64,000 nucleotides of DNA from Clitopilus passeckerianus (lineage: Eukaryota > Basidiomycota > Agaricomycetes > Agaricales > Entolomataceae): contig CALYLX010000079.1 in assembly GCA_944990035.1 (NCBI GenBank), forward strand, positions 434,001 to 498,000, read 5' to 3'. Shown here piece after piece: positions 54,316 to 64,000 of the stretch (position 1 is its first letter; each line of letters starts with the position of its first letter). Below the pieces are notes generated by a model. The model ran no database searches. It was given only the letters and a program-made list of their open reading frames with translations, and had not been told where the DNA came from. Position numbers and translations under genes: made by a program.

Positions 54316-54586
54316 ATGAAATTCTCTCCCATCAACACTGCTATCTTTATCCTCGCCGCTGGCACTGCTGTTCAAGCTATTGCCATTGAAATGCGTGATG
54401 TCGCTACCACCGACGCAGCTCCTGCTGCTGGCGAATGCCAAACCCAGGAGTATTGTGCCCTCGACTATTGCCCATCCCTCGGCTTCGGCACTGGCTTCTG
54501 CATCAAGTAAGTCCAGTATCATGTCTTCGTACTCTTACTGACGACACATTTACCCAGCGACGAATGCTTCTGTATCACGCTCTAGT
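54316..54586 (+). CDS. Small secreted cysteine-rich peptide
   Basis: Two exons (54316-54506 and 54559-54586; 52-bp GT..AG intron) encode 72 residues. Residues 1 to about 22 form a signal peptide (MKFSPINTAIFILAAGTAVQA). A short alanine- and aspartate-rich pro-region follows. The mature end has six cysteines in 31 residues with spacing C-x5-C-x4-C-x9-C-x4-C-x-C, ending CFCITL. The closing CxC recalls defensin-like folds, but the usual C-x3-C is C-x4-C here, so that fold is only a possibility. A strong TATA box and a tidy leader suggest a highly expressed gene. Small secreted cysteine-rich proteins are common in mushrooms and serve in defence or interaction; no function can be assigned here. 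Confidence 0.75.
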
Positions 54587-55242
54587 AATGGAATGGCGGT
54601 GTAACCATTGATGCAAGGAAATTGTTGTTTAGCTAGTGATATGGATGTATGAATCTCTTGTTTGTTAATCGGGAAACTACAACTCTGGGAAACCTGTGAA
54701 CGATAGTCAACACAGAGATTCCGGATTCCGGAATACATTTAAGGACATAAGACCATATCGCCGCGACGAGGTAGTTGGCATCCCAGATAGGAAGTTCGAC
54801 ACTGACATGTCGGCAGGACTGGTCCTAATAGACAGCAAAGACGAAATTCGAAGGTGTTCCTCCGAGTGTTAACAACGACGGTGCTGATGCTGATGGTGGA
54901 TCGTCATCTGGTCCTCCATGAGCATGCCCGCCGCCTCCTAGAAATGTAGATGGGTCCGACAAGGATGTTTGAGAGGAAATTCGAGGGGTTGGGCAAGGTT
55001 CCGAGCGAGGAGAGCGAGAAGGGTGAAAATGACAGGTGGTGGGGGCGACAGAGGGAGTGTATGGCTCTGGACATGTTCTACGTCGTGGGCATGAGATGGT
55101 GGTGAAGCAACAACCGCTTGGTGCTCTTCTTGACCCTTGACCAACCGGGAGCAGACGGCCCTGTGCACGCTGGTCTTGGCCATCACGCGCGTCGCGGAAA
55201 GAATGACGTTTGTGAGATTACAACGATAGCTAGTCAAGTAAA
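54587..55242. other. Intergenic with dispersed repeat B copy 3
   Basis: The repeat occupies 54790-55215. The minus frame at 54938-55237 falls inside it and is not called as a gene. Confidence 0.45.
54790..55215 (-). repeat. Dispersed repeat B, copy 3
   Basis: Aligns over its length with 50369-50810. It begins immediately downstream (in minus sense) of a truncated BTB gene, so the repeat may have replaced that gene's 3' part. Confidence 0.65.
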
Positions 55243-55650
55243 TCAGCGTAACGAGTAGAAAGCGGTACCTGAGACTCCTTCCATTTCTACGACGTATGAG
55301 TGCATCGCTGGAAAGACTTGATATTTCTCGGCCGCCTCTGCCAGATTCGCTAGCAGAGCAATGTCAGGCTCCGGCCACGAGTCAAGAGCCGGTTGAGCCA
55401 TTGGGTTGATGAACTGGAACAAGAGTTCCAGGATATCAGCGGTTTCTGAGAGTGAAACGACATCCTCCAAGGTGGATCCACTGGGTGGTGCCAACCCTTC
55501 GCTATGGGCTCTCAAGTACACCGAATGAACGCGAAATCGGACACCATCAGAGGACTCATGAGTTACCTCGGCCTTCTGGGCGTTGACTATGATGCAGGGG
55601 TAAGATATAGCTTCGAATTGCTCGAGATAGACGCAACGAGGTGGGTCCAT
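55243..55650 (-). CDS. Single BTB-domain protein, probably truncated
   Basis: From ATG 55650 the 135-residue product holds one BTB domain: AEVTHESSDGVRFRVHSVYLRAHSEGLAPP, SLSETADILELLFQFINPM and NLAEAAEKYQVFPAMHSYV. It closely resembles the first BTB domain of the genes at 48141 and 56435. Those continue with a donor site and a second BTB domain; here the donor region is altered and the frame runs 17 codons to a stop, next to dispersed repeat B. It is probably a 3'-truncated copy. Whether the short protein is made is not known. Confidence 0.6.
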   Translation of the reverse strand: MDPPRCVYLEQFEAISYPCIIVNAQKAEVTHESSDGVRFRVHSVYLRAHSEGLAPPSGSTLEDVVSLSETADILELLFQFINPMAQPALDSWPEPDIALLANLAEAAEKYQVFPAMHSYVVEMEGVSGTAFYSLR

Positions 55651-56434
55651 GTTGAGTGACTAGTGAAGAACAACTTGAATCATGCTCTCGACGCGTTTTT
55701 CATGATGTCATGGGGTGTCGTTGTCACGCAATGCGCTGCTGCTAGGCTTAAGGGTGTTGACGATGGGGCGGAACATATGAAAAATGATCCAGACTGAGAG
55801 GAATCTCTGGATGATGACGGTGGCTAGGATGTGGCCGATATTGCGATTGGGACCACGTCGAGAACAGGTATGATGAAACATTCAACTCTTCGGTGTGGAT
55901 ATTTTGCTTATTATGTCTATCCCTCCAGGAAGTTGGGCAGTTCTAAATACTGGACCTGCTTTTCGGGAACGGCACAGTTTCTTCTCTTTCTACCGCCGCT
56001 ACTACATTTCCTGTTAGGATTAACTTTCTTGCGGGAAGCCTCTGCATCTGGTTAGAAATGTGCTTGGAAACCAGTGCGGTTTCTAGTCGATATTCCGGAA
56101 AAAAGAATATTGATGATGTGGGATGTGTTTCCTGCACACGCTTTTCTTCGATTCCGCAGGTGACCTATACAACCATTGTATTCAATGAGTTGGGTTTTGA
56201 ACTGTGAATCGTCTCGCCGTACACGTCTGTTTAAGCAGATGGTCAGCAGAGAAGACATCGCTTTTCCTGAGCCGGATCCTCAAGGGTGCTTGAGCGAGAA
56301 CGCAAACCTGGCTATTTCATATCACTCATGTAGCCAACGTCTAAGTGGGATTATGGCCAGCGCTTCTTGCCACGCGGGACCGATGTGGCCGCCACGGGGC
56401 TGCTCCATTCTATTCCTTACGCCCATCAACTCCA
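55651..56434. other. Intergenic, divergent promoter region of two BTB genes
   Basis: The BTB genes at 55650 (minus) and 56435 (plus) are transcribed away from this segment. No gene is recognised in it. Confidence 0.5.
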
Positions 56435-57988
56435 ATGACTGAACTGAAAGGCGACGATTCTTCGTCCATCCGATACTTGGCAGAGTGTAAGACTTTCGCT
56501 ATACTCTTACAAGCCAATACAGCGCTCATCGCCTCGTAACTTGCAGTTAACTCACCCGATGCTGAAGTGACATATCAGTCTTCAGATGGCGTTCGATTCC
56601 GTATCCATGTTATCTATCTCTCAATCCATACCGAAGGTCTTGCTCCTCCGCCTGGCTCATCCACCGAAGAAGTTGTTCCTCTCAGCGAACCTGCTTCCGT
56701 CCTCGAGAATCTCTTCAAGTTTATCTATCCTGGCCCTCTGACGGAGTTTGCGGACAAGATAGCTGGGGTTGAGTTCGACGATCTGATGAAGCTGGCTGAG
56801 GCTGCGGAGAAGTATCAAGTTTTCCCTGCGATGTATGCCTGCACTACGCATATGCGGTAAGTGGATACAACGCACGCCTGGTATATATCCTGATGTTATC
56901 GCTAGATCCACCCTGCCTGAGCATGCTCTGACAATCCTCGCCCATGGATTGAAGCACAACATTTCAGATCTGATTGACGAAGCTGCCCCACTTGTCTTAG
57001 ATGACTCACTGGCAGACATACTCACGAATATCCCGGCCGAATTCCATATCGCCTGGGTATGCTCCACCGCCGCTCACATCCTATCCAGCCTTCTGATTTT
57101 TTTTCCACGTACATAGGCCAACTTCTACAGTCGATGGGTGAAGGTCCAAAGACTGGCGCTAACAGAGCATGTGGCAAGGTTTAAGCCCGACAGCCAGAAG
57201 ACAATACCTCTCCTGGCCAGGAAGTTGAGAGCCTTTATTGACGTCAAGAAGACCTTTGAATTGACCCTAGAGGAAGAATGGATTGATTTGCTCAAAAAGG
57301 AAGTCAATTCCATTCCAAAACTCACCGCATTGATCTCGGGGGTCGCTTCAAGCCCACGACACTCTCATGGAGTGGGCGGGAGACGCCTCCCTAGTAGCGG
57401 CTACACCGACAAGGAGGCCGTGCATATCTGGTCCAAGGATGATGTCGAATACTTGATCGGTCGAAAAACGCTCAAACTTTGTGCTCCTGGAATCCATCGT
57501 ATGCTGGAAGGAACGTCGGCTGAAGTCAGGCTCTCGGAGCTATCACCAATCATCGATCTGTTGCTGTCTTTCCTTTGGCCTGTAAGGGTACCATCAATTG
57601 AAAAACTCCCTTTCGACACACTTAATCAACTCGCCTTGTCGGCCTCAAAGTACTGTGTCTTGCAGACGATACCTGTTTGCAGGTACTTCATGAGGTGAGT
57701 GGCGTTGTTATCCGACAGCAGAAGCTGATGATATTGACTGCAACCGCAACAGAAGTTCTCTTCCCAATCACAAGGTTGAAGTCTTTCGTTACGGCGCAAC
57801 ATATGTCTATAAGGAATTCCTAGATAAGGCAGCTCCTTTACTGGTCGACATACCCTTCGCCGAGTCGATATCACTTGTTCCCTCTGGGCTCTGCGTCGCA
57901 TGGGTGCGTGATCTAAGCTCGAAGTCATTCATCACGTTTGCCTTATCCCGACAAATACGGACATGTATTACAGGCAAACTACTATTAA
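56435..57988 (+). CDS. Tandem-BTB protein
   Basis: Six exons by GT..AG signals: 56435-56486, 56547-56856, 56906-57056, 57117-57694, 57753-57903 and 57974-57988. The first BTB domain reads VTYQSSDGVRFRIHVIYLSIHTEGLAPP..LMKLAEAAEKYQVFPAMYAC, followed by ILAHGLKHNISDLIDEAAPLVL. The second starts at about 57415 (EAVHIWSKDDVEYLIGRKTL..) with LNQLALSASKYCVLQTIPVCRYF and EVFRYGATYVYKEFLDKAAPLLV. BTB proteins commonly act as Cul3 adaptors. A TAA at 57986 closes the frame where relatives read on with a W-containing tail. The same frame then stays open for 93 codons to 58270 and contains a CGCWSFF segment like the tails of the other copies. So one stop codon separates the protein from its expected C-terminus. 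Confidence 0.7.
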
Positions 57989-58270
57989 GGATGGAACGAA
58001 CTCTGCTCGCGAGTTCTTAAAATCATTGTTGACTTCGGACGATTCAAGAAGTGTGGCTGTTGGAGCTTTTTCAACTTCCATCTCTCGATCGTCCTACAGA
58101 ACCTAACGCAAGGCTCGGCAGTAATTATAAATAGGAACGAGCTGTTCACAGCAGACGCCAAGCGTACCTGCTACGAAGGAGCCAAGCTTCTCAACGAATG
58201 CCAGGTACTGGTACGGTTCGAAGTTGAAAGGATGCCTGCTTTTAGCACTTTCCTGCCCCAGAACAATTGA

Positions 58271-58880
58271 ACGAGAGAAATTGATGATTTCTTGTGTTAA
58301 ATCTGCACGCGTCGGTCTGATATAAAATATCTTGATTGGCTAGGTCCTAGCACAACGCCTCGAGGCTTAACTCTAATAGCTGACAGGTAACCAAATTCAG
58401 AACAAAGACTTGCAGAATTGACAGCTCCCGTTACCGGAAGCCCCGATGCGGGCAACACGAAACCGACCACACATTTCTGTCGAAACCCAGAACCTGATAA
58501 ATCGCGAACTGTTGGGAAACAAGGAGTGACGTCAACTATACATATCCACTCTTTTCTACCCGATTTTCTACCAAGCAGCCTTCATCCCATACGAAACGAG
58601 GAGTATGGCCGCCTACCGGACCGCCGCCGCCCATAAATGGACAATGTACCTGTAACGTAAACCCGACTCCGATTCTTCGCTTCTTTGCATCCGTTCAGGA
58701 TCCATCGTGATGCTGTCGAGCCGGCAATGTTCATGTGTCGAGAGGCGGTGTGAACAAACTTCCGTCCATATGAGGACCTACCACCACCCACAACCACCCA
58801 CAATCGCTGTATCATCGTCCTCTCGTTCTCGTTGGCATACCACCGGATAGCTGAGAAGGATAGCTCTCGAAGCTGGGTCT
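58271..58880. other. Intergenic, no gene recognised
   Basis: Short frames only. Promoter side of the DUF2235 gene. Confidence 0.5.
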
Positions 58881-61800
58881 ATGTCGACCGAGATGGAGGG
58901 CTGCAAATGTCCCCCGCCAACAGGAACTCGGAAGGGCAGGAATCTTGTGGTCTGTATTGACGGAACGTCGAACCAGTTCGGGAAATACGTAGGTTTTGTT
59001 GAACTTTCTTCGCGACCACGTACTAACAGTGATGCGCTGACTAGAATACGAACGTAGTCGAGCTCTATTCCAAGATCATCAAGGACGAAGACCAGATCAC
59101 GTACTACAACAGCGGAATCGGCACATACGCACGGCCTTCGTGGAAATCTCTAAAGTATTGGCTGCAAGTTGTTGACAATGTTGTGGATCTGGCCATTGCC
59201 TGGTGCGTTTCCTCCACTCTGCTACTCCGTATGGGTGGTGACTGGGGGAATCCTTGCTAATTTGTGGATGTCTATGTTTAGGAACTTTGAGCGAATCATA
59301 ATGGGAGCCTACCGGTGGCTGTCCGACAACTTCATGGAGAATGATAGGATATATTTACTTGGTGCGTCTGAACAGACAATTGGATTACCTCATCCTGCTG
59401 ATCGAGTCGATGAATTACTCTAGGTTTCTCTCGTGGTGCCTACCAGGTCCGAGCTCTGGCAGGGATGCTTGAAACAGTACGCCTGCCGCCATTTAACCTC
59501 TACCTTTCCAGCTAATGAGACCTTATCCAGGTTGGGCTCATTCACCGAGGAAATGAAGAGCAGATTCCCTTGTACGTCCCTTCCTCTGCATTGGTTCTGC
59601 TGTCCCTTCATCACACTTAACCTGTACTCCGTAGTGCATACGAGCTATACTCCCGCTCCCGACCCGACTTTGCCTCCGATGAAGCAGCTTCCAATTCCCT
59701 AGCTGCTCATTTCAAAGAAACCTTCTCCAGGAAAGGTGTTAGGGTTCATTTCGTCGGTGTATGGTACGTCTTGACGCTACTCCGTATCGGCAGAATTCAT
59801 CATCCTAAACGACCATTTGTAGGGACACTGTCTCCTCTGTCGGTATCATCAGAGGCAAAACTCTTCCTATGACGCATACAGCCGAGCATATATGCTTCTT
59901 TCGGCATGCACTCGCTCTGGATGAGAGGAGGGTGAAGTTCCTACCCGAGTACGTCCATGGTGGAAAGAGCGTCAGTTTGGGAGATTCAGTAAATTCGGGC
60001 TCTGGCAACGCTACCAATGGTACGATATCGCTGGGAGAAAACGAGAAGGATCAAGTGACGACTGAGGTGACAAGGCCTCATGTGAAAGAGGTCTGGTTCC
60101 CTGGGACACATTCGGATATGTTGGTCGTTTTTCTTGCTTCTATTGGTCGCCACTCTTCTAACATTCGTCCTTTGATTCCAGCGGCGGTGGAAATCAACTA
60201 AATCCAACACTTTCCCTTGGCCGCACGCCAATGCTATGGATGTCATTCGAGTCCGTATCCTGTGGCCTCCGTCTTCGCCCAGGGACGAAGGTCGAATGGG
60301 CCTGGGAGCAACTCGGAGATGTCAGAGAGAGTATGCACGGTGTATGGCGTGCATTGGAATGGCTGCCCGTGAGGAGGCTCAAGTACATCGATCCCGAGTC
60401 AACCACGACGAAGTGAGTGTCGAGTCACGTTGATATGGGCGATTGTGGGCGTTTATATTGATTGCTTTGTTCTTCCGCGTGATCCTTAGGCCACATCGCG
60501 GCAAGGGCAGGAAGATCAGACCTGGCCAGCGCATTCATTCTTCTGTCGCGTTTTGTAAACCACCATATCATCCTCGAGCCAAGCTACCCGCTTCCGTGGC
60601 TTCTTCTACTCCTTTGAGTCCGTCTTCGTCGTCTTCCACCACCGAGCAAGAAAAGGTGCCACGTTGTTCAAAGTCATCGAGGTTTACGAAGTCGTGGTCC
60701 TCCATTATTGGGAATCCGGCTGCCGTCTCCTCGGCGGAGTGGAGAGAGATCCTCGAAATGGACATATTCGACTCGTCTCCTGGTGCAATAAGGCATCTTA
60801 TTAGAAGCTTGAACGTGCAGACCACGGGTCAGGGCGTCGGGGCGAAGGAGAGGGAGGATCAGAGGATGTGGATATACAGGCTCCAGGTCGTCACCTCCTC
60901 TGGTATGTTCATAGGGCGCCTTGCGTCGTGACACCTGTTGACCCAATTTTGAGTAGACGAAGGGAGGAGATCCCTCATCAAGTCACCTCAATCGATATGC
61001 GAGTTGATTGATGTGTACCATGCCTTACGCGGCGATTCTAGACACCTCGAGAACGCGGAACAGGTGTTGGCGTGTATTGTCAATATCCTCGATGCGATGT
61101 GTAAAGGCGAAGGTGAAAATAGTTCATTCATGGCTCTGGAATGAAGTTGACCGCTACAGCAGATGGTTTCTTCAGCTCTGACGAAATTTATTGGTTGACC
61201 AATACTTGTCTCAAAACCAAGAATCCAGACTCAAGAACATTGAACCTGACCAGGTGGTGGATCTCCGTCGGAGCTGCTGACTTTGCTGGTGATACTCGTA
61301 CGCCCGATCTCGGTGACTGACAGGGCTCAGTATGAGAGCTGACTGCAGTTCAAGCTGTTGGTACCGAAACTTTGTTCCTCGAGCCAATCCATTCTTTCCT
61401 TCTGGGGTCGCTAGACGATGACCAGCTGGCGAACGAGTTTGGGTCGCTGATTGTTCTGGGCATGAAATACGGCACGTTTCATTTTCAAATCTTGGATCAG
61501 CTGGGAGATACTAACCTGTTATCACGCAGAGATTCTCTCGGATTCCTTCCTCTCCGACAATGATGTCCGTCATCTACTATCACTCGCTGAAAGGTCGGGA
61601 ACCCGGGTTCAAAAAAGTGCGCAAAATGTACTTTTGAACATTCGGAGATGGAATACGTCCTCTCCTGTAACAGTGAATATGATCCTGGAGAAGACGGATC
61701 ATCCAGATCCGTTGGTACGAACCCTGATGCTTGGACTGGTGGAGGCTGCGATTTCAGACGGCAAGTCGCTCTGAGCATGGCTTCCGTTGTGTTCGCTGAC

Positions 61801-64000
61801 GTCTCCCTTCAAGGATGCGCCCTTGACGAAATACTTTTCGCCAACAAAGTCAAAGCACGCCTTGATGATTCTGACATGAGTGTCAAGCTTGAGGCTCTCA
61901 GACTTGTCAGTTCGTGCGTACATCTTGGTGCGTAGATTGCTTGGATGAAAGGCCTCGTATCAATATCAATCTCTAGAGAAATATGCTGAACTATGGACGA
62001 GCCCGTCCATCATTACCGCTCTGGTAGATCTGTCCGTTGAGCCGAAGGAAGTAGTGGCCGCAGCCGCCAGAGGAATTCTAGGAAACGTGCAAGGTATGTT
62101 AGGTCAAAATCACACTAATCTAAGCTAACTCCCTTATAGTGACACATTTTGAACCGGAACTCTTTAAACCAAAGCTGGAGAGCTTTGACTTGAATGTTGT
62201 AAAGAGAATGGTCGAGCTCCTAACTGCAATACTCGGTGAGTATCCTAACCCCTGGATGACGCTATGCTTCTAAGTCTCGGGCAGGTTCCAGCAATGCACC
62301 TTTTATTCCTCAATCGACTATATCATCCTTGTGGAAGTCCCTATGGTCCTCCGATAGGAAAGTCCAGAACTCCATCGTCAGCTTCCTTCTTACCGGGATG
62401 GACTGTAAGCACTTCCTCTCATCTTCTAACCCGTCATTCTAACAAACATCAAGCGCTGGTCAGGGATACGATATTCACGGAGCAGAACATCTCAGAATGC
62501 ATATCCATGATATCCTCCGAGTCCAGCTTTGATGCATGCCGAGTTGCTCTGCATTTTCTCTCTGAAGCGGTTGTCAAAGGTAGGAGGAACACTGCGAGCG
62601 TCTCGGATATCTCTGATGGTTCTCCGGCAGATAAATGGGTCATGTTTCCGATTTCACGAACCCAAGGAGGTGTGGAGGACTGCCTATCTCGCAGCGAATG
62701 GCAGATACGAGACACTGCAATTTCCCTGTCTAAATCTTATATCTTGAGTGGTGAGGCTGGTTGGCACACCTTCCTCGGCTCAGCTTTCGGGCTAACTTCT
62801 ATATACAGGTCATGCTCTCTCTGAGACGGCCAAGGCTAGACTCGAGGCTTGCTTGTGCGATGTTGCATCTCTAATACGAGACTCTACAGTCAGGTTTTAC
62901 ACTGAGGTGCTTCACTGCAGCGGTATGGCTTGCAAACTTCTCGGCTCGTTGTCCAGAACTCATATTGGTATCTAGTGGCTTTTGAACTGTTCAACACTTC
63001 AACGCTTGTGAACAAGCTCCTCAAAAAAGATGTTTCATGCGTCGAATTCTTTATCGCAGCTGTTTCCGATGGTAGGTTTGACGGTTGTTTGCCACACATT
63101 AGGCTGACCAGAATTAGAGTGCCTGCATACTTCGCTATTCACGGAAGCCGTCAAAAACATGATGGTTGAATGTCTCTCGATTGAATGGATGTACTCATTA
63201 CCGATTACGTTCTACGCGAAGTGCTGTGGTCACGGTACGAGTGGATAACTCCCCTTAATGCCCTCCTGCTGATTGAGAAGGGTAGCACATCTCTTCCTTG
63301 CCTTCGTCAGTCAGGATGCCAAGAACAAGATCTGGGAACGCCATGTTCAACAGGGTGGATGGGGTGACGTGCTAGATTTCTACCGATGCGTGCTCAGAAA
63401 GGGTAACATGCTTCAATGATTCGGTTGCCAAATGCTGAATAATGTTCATCAGAGAAACTAGCGCCACACTACTTTGACCACCGGATGGTGGACGAGCTGA
63501 CGAGCTTGCATCAGCTGCACACAGCGCCCGTGGAATACCTTTTGGCTTCAATACTAGAGATGAGTAAGTCCCTTGTGTCTCGATAGTGCCTTTCGGGAGT
63601 TAACATATGCAGGTGACTGGATCGAGCATACGGACATCCGTAAGATACAGGAATACTTCTCTCGTTGTTGGGTATCCGACCCTAGTTCAAGTGCTGAGAC
63701 TCTTAGGCGCTATATATCTATAGTATCAAGAGCAGGTACGCTTTTCCTTAGAGTGGAAATATTTCGTCTCATCCAGGCCTCAGAAACCATGTCCTCACAT
63801 GTCATTCCTATGGACGTGCTGACGGCTGCTAACAGGTGCTTCGTCGATCTTGGGCCGAGTAGGTCAGATATCAGGGAAAGCTGTCTATTGTTTTACAAGA
63901 GACTACTCCTTAATAGTGAGTTCCATGACCGCCAAATTCTCGGCCAACATCCCTGAGTGCCTTACAGATTCGCATCCGGAGACGGTTTTCACCCCTGAGG
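58881..64000 (+). CDS. DUF2235 alpha/beta hydrolase with HEAT/ARM-like C-terminal region, partial
   Basis: ATG 58881 opens CKCPPPTGTRKGRNLVVCIDGTSNQFG, then NTNVVELYSKI, TYYNSGIGTYA, the nucleophile elbow GFSRGAYQVRALAGM (about 59423-59460, across a splice), VHFVGVWDTVSSVG (catalytic Asp), RHALALDERRVKF, and WFPGTHSD-GGGN (catalytic His). These are the landmarks of DUF2235, a hydrolase family related to Tle1-type phospholipases; the fungal substrate is unknown. After RKIRPGQRIHSSVAF the reading continues through many small exons with alpha-helical repeats like HEAT/ARM (for example AELWTSPSIITALVDLSVEPKEVVAAAARGILG near 61985-62095). It is cut by the window end. I join both parts as one gene because splice sites keep frame through 61080; a second gene starting after about 61140 is possible. 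Confidence 0.6.

Noticed and set aside
54316..54586. Calling the secreted peptide a defensin
   Set aside because: The required C-x3-C of the CS-alpha-beta fold is C-x4-C here, so only the neutral call is kept.

Overview
The window reads as nuclear DNA of a mushroom-forming basidiomycete (Agaricomycetes). The genes have many short GT..AG introns of about 40-70 bases, and the families present (F-box/LRR, BTB, DUF6593-like, DUF2235 hydrolase, Plavaka transposase, TET/JBP-type dioxygenase, chromodomain Gypsy) are typical of, and often expanded in, that group. No tRNA, rRNA or CRISPR array was seen. Family names come from reading the translations and from memory of the families; no search was run.

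Layout. 0-5 kb: one F-box gene (minus strand) and a second, broken F-box-like gene. 5-8 kb: gene-poor DNA with repeats. 8.2-10.4 kb: a PHD-finger gene (minus). 11.18-36.22 kb: a nested transposon that I read as one giant Plavaka (CACTA-like) element. It is bounded by a 19-bp inverted repeat (18 of 19 match) and by subterminal arrays of CATAG-type motifs in opposite orientation. Inside, from left to right, are a full-length-start but rearranged and mutated copy of the RNA polymerase II largest subunit gene (RPB1), the Plavaka transposase gene, a TET/JBP-like dioxygenase gene, and two genes of unknown function. A 7,263-bp chromodomain Ty3/Gypsy retrotransposon (18121-25383, minus) sits inside a transposase exon, and a 485-bp solo LTR of the same family (35655-36139) sits inside the right subterminal array.

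36.8-39.8 kb: a second transposase-type gene (WRKY/GCM1 zinc finger, MULE-like core, USP-like protease). 40-42.7 kb: gene-poor repeats. 42.7-58.3 kb: host-like genes: two paralogous DUF6593-like proteins with a CAAX box, a membrane protein, a small secreted cysteine-rich peptide and several BTB genes, some decayed. 58.9 kb to the right edge: a DUF2235 alpha/beta hydrolase gene running into HEAT/ARM-like repeats, cut by the window end.

How parts fit together. The Plavaka transposase would act on the inverted ends and subterminal motifs; the dioxygenase may modify 5-methylcytosine in element DNA. The Gypsy element has all parts for its own cycle: U3 with a TATA box and bZIP-type sites, an 11-nt primer binding site complementary to its own predicted RNA 5' end (Tf1/sushi-type self-priming), a slippery heptamer at the gag stop, protease, RT-RNaseH, integrase with chromodomain, and an extra ORF with zinc-knuckle-like cysteines. 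Its two LTRs differ by one base, so the insertion is young.
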